Positions 8,501-16,165 of a stretch of 55,171 bases of DNA are shown one piece after another. Origin of the DNA: Streptomyces spiramenti. GTDB lineage: Bacteria > Actinomycetota > Actinomycetes > Streptomycetales > Streptomycetaceae. The notes under the pieces were generated by a model. It saw only the letters and a list, made by a program, of their open reading frames with translations, was not told where the DNA came from and searched no databases. Within the stretch, counting starts at the first letter, position 1. Each line of letters begins with the position of its first letter. Made by a program: the position numbers and the translations under genes. The stretch lies in the NCBI RefSeq assembly GCF_012034385.1, contig NZ_JAAVJB010000011.1, positions 1-55,171 of the forward strand, given 5' to 3'.

Positions 8501-8874
8501 ACGGCGTGCGCCCAGGGCCTGAGCACCGAAGGGCGGCCGTACGCGGTGAGGGCGATGATCTCGTCGGGGTCGCCGCCCTCACCGGGCAGCCAGTCGACGA
8601 CGCGCGTGGCGGGGTTGCCCCAGTAGGTCAGTCGGCGGGCCGGCCCGCCGTCGACCGAGGCGACGTGGACCTCGGGTTCACCGTCCCTGGTCGATGTCCA
8701 CGCGACCTGTGTGCCGTCGGGCGAGATCCGGGGGTTGCCGGCCGGCGCCCGGTCCGCGCTGATCCGCCAGGCGCGGCCACCGTCGAGCGGAGCGGCCCAG
8801 ACGTCGTCCTCGGCGACAAAGGTGATCACGTCACCCCGCAGGTGGGGGTGCCGAAGGTAGGAAGGTGAGTTCAT
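5560..8874 (-). CDS. Tricorn-type serine protease (S41 family)
   Basis: A 1104-residue cytosolic protease of the tricorn type, which trims oligopeptides released by larger proteases such as the proteasome. The N-terminal half carries WD/TolB-like beta-propeller repeats (for example GNPRISPDGTQVAWTSTRDG and LTFSPDSRWLAWSHPD). The C-terminal half has a tricorn C1 helix region, a PDZ domain (GVAVRPGDALVAVDGRPV) and the S41 core. Likely catalytic residues are S772/H773 in TSHAYI, nucleophile S995-D996 in FSGSDGDI, and E1053 in WEVENYG, matching the tricorn tetrad. A Glu/Ala/Thr-rich linker lies between about residues 535 and 590. The start has a TAGGGT box 6 nt upstream and is probably leaderless. 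It diverges from the symporter gene. Confidence 0.9.
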   Translation of the reverse strand: MNSPSYLRHPHLRGDVITFVAEDDVWAAPLDGGRAWRISADRAPAGNPRISPDGTQVAWTSTRDGEPEVHVASVDGGPARRLTYWGNPATRVVDWLPGEGGDPDEIIALTAYGRPSVLRPWAHAVPIDGSPARILPYGQTGGVALGPGGAALLVSAGQSRGRDAARWKRYRGGTAGKLWIDTDGDGEFGRVHQDLDGNLECPMWVGDRIAFLSDHEGTGAVYSSRPDGTDLRRHTPLDSGYARQAATDGRRVVHARRGELWILDDLAGAAPTRADFRFAGPRTERQPRPVSAAHNLGSFAPDHTGRATAVEARGTVHWVTHRDGPVRSVATDAGVRARLPQAFRSEDTDQVLWVTDAQGDDALALAPAAPPVDHAGPRLLAAGALGRVLELRVSPDGSTAAVASHDGRLLLVDLPSGEVHELDRSGDGDVDGLTFSPDSRWLAWSHPDVQPLRQIRLAELAQRTVHEVTPARFKDFSPAFTRDGKHLAFLSERTFDPVYDAHVFDLGFSAGGRPHLLTLAADALSPFGPQRHGRPNGADDEAGEREPGATNIQGTSGADAADAATAADNAEGAAAAPSRTAPPTTRVDLDGLADRVVPFPVDAASCSELRASATGVLWLEHPVSGVLGTGTEDPPESRLRRYDLTRRRAGTLTERADAYEMTGDGLQVVLRAGGKLRAVPADSDADKLDGDDDRNQRIDLGRVRITVDPAAEWRQMFDECGRLMRDNFWRADMGGVDWEAVLAEYRPLVEAVGTHDDLTDLLWEVVGELYTSHAYIVPAGRHTPAARRQGLLGADISRHEDGTWRVDRVLPTESSDPHARSPLTAPGVAVRPGDALVAVDGRPVDPVTGVAPLLAGTADQAVELTVEPAGGGPRRQVVVVPVPSEEALRYQDLVRARREEVRRSSGGRLGYLHVPDMMGVGWAQLHRDLRTEIGRDGLVVDVRENRGGHTSQLVIEKLSRRVIGWDLIRGARPVTFPAEAPRGPMVALCDEFSGSDGDIVTASIKRLGLAPVIGTRTWGGVVGIDGRYSLVDGTHTTQPKYAIWLDGPGWEVENYGVEPDVEVPVSPQDWVAGRDPQLEEALRTVLAELERVGPMTPPSPPEIG

Positions 8875-8880
8875 CCACCG

Positions 8881-8886
8881 ACCCTA
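8881..8886 (-). promoter_or_regulatory. -10 box of tricorn gene (TAGGGT)
   Basis: Minus-strand TAGGGT ends 6 nt before the ATG at 8874. The same hexamer and spacing occur before nadD. Confidence 0.5.
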
Positions 8887-9057
8887 TGAGTGCGACACGC
8901 CGGAACCAAGGGGCTTTCGGCGATCCGGCCGGACGTTCGGTTCATCATGCGGAAAGACGAAGGATTCGCGCCTCCGCGCTGCCGGCGCGCGCGGGTCGCA
9001 CGGCGAGGGCGTCGCCGTGTGTCTGCTCATCGCAAGAACCATGAAGGGTCTGGTGTC

Positions 9058-10728
9058 ATGTCCGCACAGCCCCGGGAGCAGTGGAGCACCCGCGCGGGCT
9101 TCCTGTTCGCCGCGATCGGGTCGGCCGTCGGCCTGGGGAACATCTGGCGTTTCCCGGCCGTCGCCTACGAGGCCGGGGGCGGCGCGTTCCTGCTGCCGTA
9201 CCTCATCGCGCTGCTCACGGCCGGTATCCCGCTGCTGATCCTGGAGTACACGATCGGCCGCCGGTACCGAGCCTCGGCGCCCGGATCCTTCCGACGGATG
9301 TGGCGGCCCGCCGAGGCGCTCGGCTGGTGGCAGGTGGCGATCTGCTTCGTCATCGCCGCCTACTACGCGGTGATCCTCGCGTGGGCGGTGCGCTACGTCG
9401 GCTTCTCCGTCAACCTCAGTTGGGGAGATGACCCGGACGGGTACTTCTACAACGACTTCCTGCAGGTCGGCGACGAACCCGGCGCCATCACGTCCTTCGT
9501 GCCGGGGGTCGCCTGGACCCTGCTGGCCGTCTGGCTCCTGACGCTCGTCGTCCTCTGGCTCGGGGTCCGGCGCGGCATCGAATGGTGCAACCGCATCTTC
9601 ATCCCGCTCCTGGTCGTCTTCTTCCTGATCCTCGTCGTCCGCGCCCTGACGCTGGACGGCGCGTTCGACGGTCTCGACGCCTTCTTCAGCCCCGACTGGA
9701 ACGCGCTGACCGACAGCAGTGTCTGGATCGCCGCCTACGGGCAGATCTTCTTCTCGCTCTCGGTCGGCTTCGGCGTCATGATCACCTACGCCTCGTACCT
9801 GAAGCGCCGCGCGGACCTCTCCGGTTCGGCACTGGCGGTCAGCTTCTCCAACTGCTCGTTCGAGCTGCTCGCCGGGATCGGCGTCTTCGCTGTCCTCGGG
9901 TTCATGGCGGCGCAGGCCGGCGTCCCGGTCGACGAGGTGGTCAGTGAGGGCATCGGGCTCGCCTTTGTGGCGTTCCCGCAGATCGTCTCCCAGATGCCCG
10001 CCGGGGCCTTCTTCGGCGTGCTGTTCTTCGTCTCGCTGGTGGCCGCGGGCCTGACCTCGCTCATCAGCATCGTGCAGGTCATCGTGTCCGCGGTGCAGGA
10101 GCACACCGGCATCAGCCGCACCCGAGCCGTGCTCATCATCGGCGGCGCCCTGACCGTGACCTCCACGGGCCTGTTCGCCACCGACGGCGGCCTCTACCTG
10201 CTCGACGCGGCCGACCACTTCATCAACAGCTACGGGGTCACCCTCGCGGCGCTGGCCGTCCTGATCGTCGTCTCCTGGTACCTGCGCAAGCTGCCGCAAC
10301 AGCAGGCCGAGGCGGACAGCAGCTCCAGCGTCCGTCTGGGCGTGTGGTGGCGACTCTGCCTCGGAGTGATCACGCCGGTGGTCCTCGGCTGGATGATGGT
10401 GGACAGCCTCACCGGAGAGTTCTCCGACAACTACAGCGACTACCCGACGTCGTTCCTGCTGTGGGGCGGATGGGGCGTCGCGGTCGGCGCGCTGATCGTC
10501 GGCGTCGTCATGTCGCTGCTCCCCTGGCGCCGGGACGACCCGCCCTCGCCGGAGCGCGAGCCACTGCCGGCCACCGCTGCGGGCGGGGCGGCGGGCGCCA
10601 CCGGCGCCACACCGCCTGGTACCGGCGCGAGGCCCGTCGATCCCCCGGCCGGGGCAGCCTTCGGGCCGGACCCCGGGAGGCCACCACGCAGCTCGGATGA
10701 CGAGGGCACCACGGAAGGGAACCACTGA
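9058..10728 (+). CDS. NSS-family sodium-dependent transporter
   Basis: A 556-residue integral membrane symporter of the neurotransmitter:sodium symporter (SNF) family, with about 11-12 hydrophobic spans. The family signature is near the N-terminus: residues following WSTRAGFLFAAIGSAVGLGN, then IWRFP, the unwound TM1 that binds sodium and substrate. The C-terminal 70 or so residues are a cytoplasmic Pro/Gly/Ala tail. I start at the ATG at 9058 because GAAGGG lies about 10 nt upstream and the longer frame adds a basic non-family segment. The stop TGA overlaps the ATG of a MetS-like small subunit by one base, so the pair resembles the two-component Met/Ala importer MetPS of Corynebacterium. Substrate here is inferred only. 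Confidence 0.92.
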   Translation: MSAQPREQWSTRAGFLFAAIGSAVGLGNIWRFPAVAYEAGGGAFLLPYLIALLTAGIPLLILEYTIGRRYRASAPGSFRRMWRPAEALGWWQVAICFVIAAYYAVILAWAVRYVGFSVNLSWGDDPDGYFYNDFLQVGDEPGAITSFVPGVAWTLLAVWLLTLVVLWLGVRRGIEWCNRIFIPLLVVFFLILVVRALTLDGAFDGLDAFFSPDWNALTDSSVWIAAYGQIFFSLSVGFGVMITYASYLKRRADLSGSALAVSFSNCSFELLAGIGVFAVLGFMAAQAGVPVDEVVSEGIGLAFVAFPQIVSQMPAGAFFGVLFFVSLVAAGLTSLISIVQVIVSAVQEHTGISRTRAVLIIGGALTVTSTGLFATDGGLYLLDAADHFINSYGVTLAALAVLIVVSWYLRKLPQQQAEADSSSSVRLGVWWRLCLGVITPVVLGWMMVDSLTGEFSDNYSDYPTSFLLWGGWGVAVGALIVGVVMSLLPWRRDDPPSPEREPLPATAAGGAAGATGATPPGTGARPVDPPAGAAFGPDPGRPPRSSDDEGTTEGNH

Positions 10729-10880
10729 TGTCCACCAGCGCCGTCGTCATGATGGTCGTCTCGATGACCCTGCTCTGGGGCGGCATGATCGCCGCGATGA
10801 TCAACGTGCACCGCCGGCCCGACATGCAGCGCGAACCCGATACCGGACGTGACCCCGCCGAGGGAACGACGCAGGACTGA
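10728..10880 (+). CDS. MetS-type NSS transporter small subunit
   Basis: A 50-residue single-span membrane peptide beginning MSTSAVVMMVVSMTLLWGGM, with a short cytoplasmic tail rich in Arg, Asp and Pro. Its start codon overlaps the stop of the NSS transporter gene (TGATG), giving strict translational coupling. Length, topology and position match the MetS family of small subunits needed for Na-dependent methionine/alanine uptake in Corynebacterium glutamicum. It was found by reading downstream of the transporter. A strong terminator follows 48 bases after the stop. Confidence 0.85.
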   Translation: MSTSAVVMMVVSMTLLWGGMIAAMINVHRRPDMQREPDTGRDPAEGTTQD

Positions 10881-10928
10881 CCGCCCGCTCCACCGTGCCC
10901 CTCCGCACGGTGCGGGGCCGGGAGGGAT

Positions 10929-10970
10929 CGGCGGTGCCCGGAACCCCTGCAGAGGTTCCGGGCACCGCCG
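10929..10970 (+). terminator. Strong terminator after MetS gene
   Basis: A perfect 17-bp stem (10929-10945 with 10954-10970) around the 8-nt loop CCTGCAGA. It lies between the convergent MetS (+) and rsmE (-) genes and may serve both directions. Confidence 0.8.
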
Positions 10971-11020
10971 TCTCCTGAACCCTCTGCCTCCGCACGGACC
11001 ACCGCGGCGCGGCTCTCGCT

Positions 11021-11054
11021 CCCAGGACACCGGCGGCCCCAGGACACCGGCGGC
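11021..11054. repeat. 17-bp tandem duplication
   Basis: CCCAGGACACCGGCGGC occurs twice, perfectly head to tail (11021-11037 and 11038-11054), in the gap between the convergent MetS and rsmE genes. Confidence 0.9.
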
Positions 11055-11157
11055 GACCGAAGGACGAGCTCACCGGCCGGAGCGGTCGGAGAACCGCCGG
11101 GGGGGCGGCCGGGCCACGGGTACCGGCGGGCCGTGCGCCCGGCAGCTGCGGGCGGGT

Positions 11158-11901
11158 TCAGCCCCAGCGTCCGGTACGCGCCAGCAGCACCGCCGCAGCC
11201 GCGGTGCCGGCCGTCGAGGTGCGGAGCACGCTGCGGCCCAGCCGGCAGGGAGACGCGCCCGCGGCAGTCAGCTCAGCCAGCTCCTCCGCACCGATGCCCC
11301 CTTCGGGACCGACGACGAGCACGATCCGACCGGAGGCCGGCAACCCGATCCCGGCCAGCGGAACGTCACCCTCCTCGTGCAGCACCACTGCGAGGTCGGC
11401 CGCGGCCAGCAGCGGAAGCAGCTGCCGCGTCGTGACCGGCTCTGCGACCTCCGGGAACCGCATGCGTCGCGACTGCTTGCCGGCCTCGCGCGCGGTGGAA
11501 CGCCACTTCGCCAGCGCCTTCGCCCCACGCTCCTCCCGCCACCGGGTCACGCAGCGAGCGGCGGCCCACGGGACGACGGCGTCGACACCCGTCTCGGTCA
11601 TCGTCTCCACGGCTACCTCGCCCCGGTCGCCCTTGGGAAGCGCCTGGACCACGGTGAGCCAGGGCTCGGGCGGCGGCTCCCACCGCGTCTCCCGCACCTC
11701 CGCGAGCAGCCGGTCCTTGCCCGAGGTCTCCACCACGGCGGCGACCGCACCGGCGCCCGCCCCGTCCGTCAGCGTCAGCTCCTCACCGGGGCGCAGCCGC
11801 TTCACCGACACCGCGTGACGCCCCTCCGGGCCGTCCAGCGCGAGGCGGGCGCCCGGGGTCGCCGCGCCGACATCGGGGTGGAGAAAGACCGGTGCCGTCA
11901 T
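11158..11901 (-). CDS. rsmE: 16S rRNA m3U1498 methyltransferase RsmE
   Basis: A 247-residue SPOUT methyltransferase that methylates N3 of U1498 in 16S rRNA using S-adenosylmethionine. It has an N-terminal PUA-like domain (MTAPVFLHPDV, then GRHAVSVKRLRPGEEL) and a C-terminal trefoil-knot domain with the SAM-binding loop VVGPEGGIGAEEL and the final segment LGRSVLRTSTAGTAAAAVL. I use the ATG at 11901 (MTAPVF), which has GGAGGG about 10 nt upstream, rather than the longer frame. It lies downstream of dnaJ with a 197-base gap on the same strand, the usual actinobacterial order hrcA-dnaJ-rsmE. Confidence 0.93.
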   Translation of the reverse strand: MTAPVFLHPDVGAATPGARLALDGPEGRHAVSVKRLRPGEELTLTDGAGAGAVAAVVETSGKDRLLAEVRETRWEPPPEPWLTVVQALPKGDRGEVAVETMTETGVDAVVPWAAARCVTRWREERGAKALAKWRSTAREAGKQSRRMRFPEVAEPVTTRQLLPLLAAADLAVVLHEEGDVPLAGIGLPASGRIVLVVGPEGGIGAEELAELTAAGASPCRLGRSVLRTSTAGTAAAAVLLARTGRWG

Positions 11902-12098
11902 GAGCGGAGGACCCTCCGTGGGGTCGGGTGCGAGGTCGGCACCGGCCGACCTCGCAGCTGCGGGCGCGCGTGCCACCGGTACGCGACGCGGAACAGAAGG
12001 GGCGCTTCAGGACACCCGCGCGCCGGCCGAGCAAGGAAGCGCCCACGACATGCGTGGGCACGCCCCGGCCCGACCACCGGAACCGGTCGGCAGAGCCG

Positions 12099-13226
12099 TC
12101 ACCGGCCGTTGAAGGCGTCCTTCAGCCTGCTGAAGAGGCCCTGCTGACCGGGCTGGAACTGCCCGGAGGGCCGCTCCTCGCCGCGCAGCTCGGCGAACTT
12201 CTGGAGAAGTTCCTCCTGCTCGGTGTCGAGCTTCTGCGGTGTCTGCACCTCGACGTGCACGATGAGGTCGCCCCGCCCGTTGCCCCGGAGGTGGGTGACA
12301 CCGTGGCCGTGCAGCGGGATCGACTGCCCGGACTGGGTCCCCGGCCGGATGTCGACCTCCTGCATGCCGTCCAGGGTCTCCAGCGGCACCTGCGTGCCGA
12401 GCGCCGCCGCGGTCATCGGGATCGTCACCGTGCAGTGCAGGTCGTCCCCGCGCCGCTGGAACATCTCGTGCGGCTTCTCGCGGATCTCGACGAAGAGATC
12501 GCCGGGCGGGCCACCGCCGGGGCCGACCTCGCCCTCGCCTGCGAGCTGGATCCGGGTGCCGTTGTCCACACCGGCGGGGATCTTCACCGTGAGCGTCCGC
12601 CTGGAGCGGACCCGGCCGTCGCCCGCGCACTCCGGGCAGGGCGTCGGCACCACAGTGCCGAAACCCTGGCACTGCGGGCAGGGCCGCGAGGTCATGACCT
12701 GCCCCAGGAAGGACCGCGTGACCTGCGAGACCTCCCCGCGTCCGCGGCACATGTCGCAGGTCTGCGCGGAGGTGCCCGGCGCGGCTCCCTCGCCGTCGCA
12801 CGTCTTGCAGATCGTCGCCGTGTCGACCTGGATCTCCTTCGTCGTTCCGAAGGTGGCCTCCTTGAGGTCGATCTCCAGGCGGATCATCGCGTCCTGGCCG
12901 CGGCGGGTCCGCGACTTCGGACCGCGCTGCGCGGCGGTCCCGAAGAACGCGTCCATGATGTCGGAGAAGTTCCCGAAGCCACCACCGAACCCGGCCTGCC
13001 CGGCCGCGCCCCCCATGGGGTCGCCGCCGAGGTCGTACATCTGCTTCTTCTGCGGGTCGGAGAGCACCTCGTACGCGGTGTTGATCTCCTTGAAGCGCTC
13101 CTGCGTCTTCGGGTCGGGGTTCACGTCCGGGTGCAGCTCACGCGCCAACCGGCGGAACGCCTTCTTGATCTCGTCCTGCGAGGCGTCCCGCTGCACGCCA
13201 AGGACCGCGTAGTAGTCAGTCGCCAC
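12099..13226 (-). CDS. dnaJ: Chaperone DnaJ
   Basis: A 375-residue Hsp40 co-chaperone that delivers substrates to DnaK and stimulates its ATPase. The J domain has HPD at residues 32-34. A Gly/Phe-rich linker follows (residues about 70-95). Four zinc-finger repeats then appear: [24 protein letters not shown] and CPECAGDG. The C-terminal substrate-binding domain is complete. The GTG start at 13226 directly follows the hrcA stop codon TAA with no intervening base, so the genes are translationally coupled. This is the hrcA-linked second DnaJ of Streptomyces, not the one in the HspR-controlled dnaK operon, judged from context. Confidence 0.95.
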   Translation of the reverse strand: MATDYYAVLGVQRDASQDEIKKAFRRLARELHPDVNPDPKTQERFKEINTAYEVLSDPQKKQMYDLGGDPMGGAAGQAGFGGGFGNFSDIMDAFFGTAAQRGPKSRTRRGQDAMIRLEIDLKEATFGTTKEIQVDTATICKTCDGEGAAPGTSAQTCDMCRGRGEVSQVTRSFLGQVMTSRPCPQCQGFGTVVPTPCPECAGDGRVRSRRTLTVKIPAGVDNGTRIQLAGEGEVGPGGGPPGDLFVEIREKPHEMFQRRGDDLHCTVTIPMTAAALGTQVPLETLDGMQEVDIRPGTQSGQSIPLHGHGVTHLRGNGRGDLIVHVEVQTPQKLDTEQEELLQKFAELRGEERPSGQFQPGQQGLFSRLKDAFNGR

Positions 13227-14243
13227 TTATTTCTCCGCGAGAATCTGTCCGACGTACCGTGCCACCGCGCGCACGGCTCCCATCGTTCCGGGGTAATCCA
13301 TCCTGGTCGGTCCGACCACACCGAGCTTCGCCACGGCCTCGTCCCCAGAACCGTAGCCGACGGTCACGATCGACGTGGAGGTCAGCCCCTCGTGGGCGTT
13401 CTCACGACCGATGCTCACCGTCATCTCGGGGTCGTTGGCCTCACCCATGAGCTTGAGCATCACCACCTGCTCCTCCAGCGCCTCCAGCACCGGCCGGATC
13501 GTCAGCGGGAAGTCGTGGCCGAACCGCGTCAGGTTGGCGGTACCGCCGATCATCAGCCGCTCCTCCGTCTCCTCCACCAGCGTCTCCAGCAGCGTGGACA
13601 GCACCGTCTGGACCAGTCCGCGGTCGTCGGTGTCGAACGACTCCGGAAGGTCCTGCACCAGGCGCGGGACCTCGGTGAAGCGCTGCCCCGCAATCCGGGC
13701 GTTCAACCTCGCCCGCAGCTCCGCGAGCGAGGTCTCGCCGAACGGCGCCGGGCAGTCCATCACGCGCTGCTCCACCCGACCGGTGTCGGTGATGAGCACC
13801 AGCATCACACGCGCCGGCGCCAACGAGAGCAGCTCGACGTGCCGCACCGTCGAGCGGGACAGCGACGGGTACTGGACGACGGCGACCTGACGCGTCAACT
13901 GCGCGAGCAGCCGCACGGTCCTGCCTACTACGTCGTCCAGGTCGACCGCGCCGTCCAGGAAGTTCTGGATCGCGCGACGCTCCGGCACCGACAGCGGCTT
14001 GACGTCGGCCAGCTTGTCGACGAACAGCCGGTAGCCCTTGTCGGTGGGCACCCGGCCGGCGCTGGTGTGGGGCTGCGCGATGTAGCCCTCGTCCTCCAGC
14101 ACCGCCATGTCGTTGCGCACCGTCGCGGGCGAGACTCGCAGGTCGTGCCGTTGCGTGAGGGCCTTGGACCCCACCGGCTCCTCGGTGCCCACGTAGTCCT
14201 GGACGATCGCCCGCAGCACCTCAAGCCTGCGTTCACTCAGCAT
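13227..14243 (-). CDS. hrcA: Heat-inducible transcription repressor HrcA
   Basis: A 338-residue repressor that binds CIRCE operators and controls heat-shock genes (groEL-type and its own operon in Streptomyces). It opens with the winged-helix domain [20 protein letters not shown] and the recognition region [18 protein letters not shown], then a GAF-like dimerisation domain. The ATG at 14243 has GGGAGG about 8 nt upstream and matches the family N-terminus. The longer open frame upstream runs through the operator and is not used. First gene of hrcA-dnaJ-rsmE. Confidence 0.96.
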   Translation of the reverse strand: MLSERRLEVLRAIVQDYVGTEEPVGSKALTQRHDLRVSPATVRNDMAVLEDEGYIAQPHTSAGRVPTDKGYRLFVDKLADVKPLSVPERRAIQNFLDGAVDLDDVVGRTVRLLAQLTRQVAVVQYPSLSRSTVRHVELLSLAPARVMLVLITDTGRVEQRVMDCPAPFGETSLAELRARLNARIAGQRFTEVPRLVQDLPESFDTDDRGLVQTVLSTLLETLVEETEERLMIGGTANLTRFGHDFPLTIRPVLEALEEQVVMLKLMGEANDPEMTVSIGRENAHEGLTSTSIVTVGYGSGDEAVAKLGVVGPTRMDYPGTMGAVRAVARYVGQILAEK

Positions 14244-14280
14244 GCCGCGCACCTCCCGTCCGGCGTCTCCGCTCGAATCC

Positions 14281-14307
14281 CTGGCACTCGCAGGGCACGA
14301 GTGCCAG
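14281..14307 (-). promoter_or_regulatory. CIRCE operator
   Basis: CTGGCACTC, nine bases, GAGTGCCAG: a perfect 9-9-9 inverted repeat matching CIRCE (TTAGCACTC-N9-GAGTGCTAA) except for the outer bases. It lies between the -10 box and the hrcA start, where bound HrcA would block its own transcription. Confidence 0.93.
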
Positions 14308-14318
14308 TTCTCTGGATC

Positions 14319-14324
14319 AGTGTA
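14319..14324 (-). promoter_or_regulatory. -10 box of hrcA operon (TACACT)
   Basis: Minus-strand TACACT places the transcription start about position 14312, immediately upstream of the CIRCE repeat, giving an approximately 70-nt leader containing the operator. The -35 region is weak (TTCACC with a 19-bp spacer). Confidence 0.5.
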
Positions 14325-14452
14325 CGGCCGGGCGGCGCCTTCGGGTGAAGGGCTGCCCGGGGAACGGGCAGGAACGCCGACCGTGACGACCCGCCGCGCG
14401 CCGTGACCCGGGGCGGGCGCGACGCGAGACCCGTCCACCGCGCCCATGAGGC

Positions 14453-14458
14453 TACTGT
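14453..14458 (+). promoter_or_regulatory. -10 box of MBL gene (TACTGT)
   Basis: TACTGT ends 6 nt before the ATG at 14465, with no SD. A leaderless start is likely. Confidence 0.5.
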
Positions 14459-14464
14459 CCCGGC

Positions 14465-15220
14465 ATGGAGCGCACTTGGGAAGAGCTGGCGCCGGGAGTC
14501 GTACGGTGCAGACTCGCGGGCTGGGACGAGACCGTCGGCGCGGTGGCGGGCGACGAGTCGGTGCTGATGATCGACGCGGGGCCGGACACGGCTACGTCGG
14601 CCGCCCTGCTGCGCGAGCTGCGGGCACTGTTCACCCGGCCGGTCCGGCACCTCGCCCTCACCCACCTGCACTTCGACCACGTCCTGGGAGCCCCGGCCGT
14701 GCTCGGCGCGACCCGGTACGCCGCGACAGGCGCGCGGGCGCTCCTCACCCCGGAGGGCCGGAGCGGCCTCGTGTCCGACGCGACCGCGCACGGCGCCGAG
14801 GGCGACGGCGCACGCAGGGACGCGGCTGCCCTCACTGCTCCCGACATCGAGGTCGACACCTCGCTGACCGTCGAGCTCGGCGGGCGCTCCGTCGTGCTGG
14901 CCTCGGCCGGCCCCGGCCACACCGGCGCCGACCTCGTCGTCCACGTGCCCGACGCCGCAGTCGTGTTCTGCGGCGACCTCGTCGAGGAGTCGGGGGAGCC
15001 GCAGGCCGGCCCGGACGCCCACCCCTCGCGCTGGGCGGCGGCGCTGGACGGGGTACTCACCCTCGGCGGCCCCTCGGCGCGCTACGTCCCCGGGCACGGG
15101 GCGGTCGTGGACGCCGCGTTCGTCCGCTCCCAACGGGACTCCCTCGCGCGGCGATTCGGGAACGACACGCCGACAGGCCCGGGGGCGCGGCAGTGCCCCG
15201 ACACGGATGGCGGCGCGTAA
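14465..15220 (+). CDS. MBL-fold metallo-hydrolase
   Basis: A 251-residue metallo-beta-lactamase superfamily hydrolase, probably cytosolic and binuclear. Motifs in order are HLHFDH (metal site), a [13 protein letters not shown] segment supplying the next His, FCGDLVEES with the bridging Asp, and YVPGHG near the end. The domain layout resembles glyoxalase-II-like and lactonase-like small hydrolases, but the substrate cannot be read from sequence. It is followed 10 nt later by the DUF3097 gene, whose -10 box overlaps this gene's TAA stop. It diverges from hrcA. Confidence 0.88.
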   Translation: MERTWEELAPGVVRCRLAGWDETVGAVAGDESVLMIDAGPDTATSAALLRELRALFTRPVRHLALTHLHFDHVLGAPAVLGATRYAATGARALLTPEGRSGLVSDATAHGAEGDGARRDAAALTAPDIEVDTSLTVELGGRSVVLASAGPGHTGADLVVHVPDAAVVFCGDLVEESGEPQAGPDAHPSRWAAALDGVLTLGGPSARYVPGHGAVVDAAFVRSQRDSLARRFGNDTPTGPGARQCPDTDGGA

Positions 15221-15223
15221 GCT
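15218..15223 (+). promoter_or_regulatory. -10 box overlapping a stop codon (TAAGCT)
   Basis: TAAGCT begins with the TAA stop codon of the MBL-fold gene and ends 7 nt before the GTG at 15231. The hexamer is identical to that before the gene at 1697. Confidence 0.45.
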
Positions 15224-15230
15224 CGGGCCG

Positions 15231-16058
15231 GTGCGCAGCAGACAGTACGGACCGGACCTGACACCGCCGTGGAAGCGGAAGCGGCCACCGGCCCCCGAGG
15301 TCTCCGCGGACCCCGACCTCGTGGTGGAGGAGATCGTGACAGGTTTCTGCGGTGCGGTGGTGCGGTGCGAGAAGACCGCGCAGGGGCCGACCGTCACGCT
15401 GGAGGACCGTTTCGGCAAGCTCCGCGCGTTCCCCATGGAGCCCGGCGGCTTCCTGCTCGACGGCCGCCCGGTGACCCTGGTGCGGCCCCTGGCACGACCG
15501 GCCGCCGCCGTGCCGGCGCGCACCGCCTCGGGTTCGGTCGCCGTGCCCGGGGCCCGGGCCCGCGTCGCCCGTGAGGGCCGCATCTACGTCGAGGGCCGCC
15601 ACGACGCCGAGCTCGTCGAACGGGTCTGGGGCGACGACCTCCGCATCGAGGGCGTGGTCGTGGAGTACCTCGAAGGTGTGGACGACCTGCCCGCCATCGT
15701 CGACGCGTTCGGGCCCGGCCCGGACGCCCGCCTCGGTGTCCTCGTCGACCACCTGGTGCCCGGATCGAAGGAGTCACGCATCGCCGGGCAGGTCACCGAC
15801 GCCCACACCCTCGTCGTGGGACACCCCTACATCGACATCTGGGAGGCGGTGAAGCCCGCGTCGGTCGGCATCGACGCGTGGCCCCACGTCCCCCGCGGCC
15901 AGGACTGGAAGCGCGGAGTCTGCCGCGCCCTCGGCTGGCCCGACAACACCGGCGCCGCCTGGCAACGCATCCTGGGGTGCGTCCACTCCTACAAGGACCT
16001 GGAACCGGCGCTCCTGGGACGGGTCGAGGAGCTCATCGACCACGTGACCGCGCCCTGA
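15231..16058 (+). CDS. DUF3097 family protein, Toprim-like core
   Basis: A 275-residue conserved actinobacterial protein that I recognise as DUF3097; its function is unknown. The N-terminal part has a small beta-domain (VVEEIVTGFCGAVVRCEK to PVTLVRP). The middle reads RIYVEGRHDAELVERVWG, then VVEYLEGVDDLPAIV, then LGVLVDHLVPGSKESRIAGQ. That order (a VEGxxD glutamate strand followed later by a hydrophobic strand ending in an acidic residue) resembles a Toprim fold as in RNase M5, with DHL in place of the usual DxD. This is inference only. I use GTG 15231 because of the leaderless promoter; an ATG at 15207 would overlap the upstream gene. Confidence 0.88.
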   Translation: MRSRQYGPDLTPPWKRKRPPAPEVSADPDLVVEEIVTGFCGAVVRCEKTAQGPTVTLEDRFGKLRAFPMEPGGFLLDGRPVTLVRPLARPAAAVPARTASGSVAVPGARARVAREGRIYVEGRHDAELVERVWGDDLRIEGVVVEYLEGVDDLPAIVDAFGPGPDARLGVLVDHLVPGSKESRIAGQVTDAHTLVVGHPYIDIWEAVKPASVGIDAWPHVPRGQDWKRGVCRALGWPDNTGAAWQRILGCVHSYKDLEPALLGRVEELIDHVTAP

Positions 16059-16098
16059 AGCGCGGGCGGCCGTGCCGGGACCGGGATCCGTGGCGGCA

Positions 16099-16132
16099 GG
16101 GTTCCGTTGGCGGGCGGGTTCCGTTGGCGGGC
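16099..16132. repeat. 17-bp tandem duplication
   Basis: GGGTTCCGTTGGCGGGC occurs twice in perfect tandem (16099-16115 and 16116-16132) between the convergent DUF3097 and hemW genes. It is unrelated in sequence to the 17-bp duplication at 11021 but has the same unit length. Confidence 0.9.
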
Positions 16133-16165
16133 GGAGCCGGTTCCGGCTGCGACGGGACGCGACGG

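Noticed and set aside
8884..10725. 613-residue minus-strand open frame opposite the symporter gene
   Set aside because: Asp/Glu/Arg/Gln-rich composition typical of the antisense frame of a GC-rich membrane-protein gene; no SD, no family features, and the plus strand carries a clear NSS transporter.
11928..14348. 806-residue plus-strand open frame across dnaJ and hrcA
   Set aside because: Antisense shadow of two conserved genes with intact motifs; His/Leu/Arg-rich without domains.
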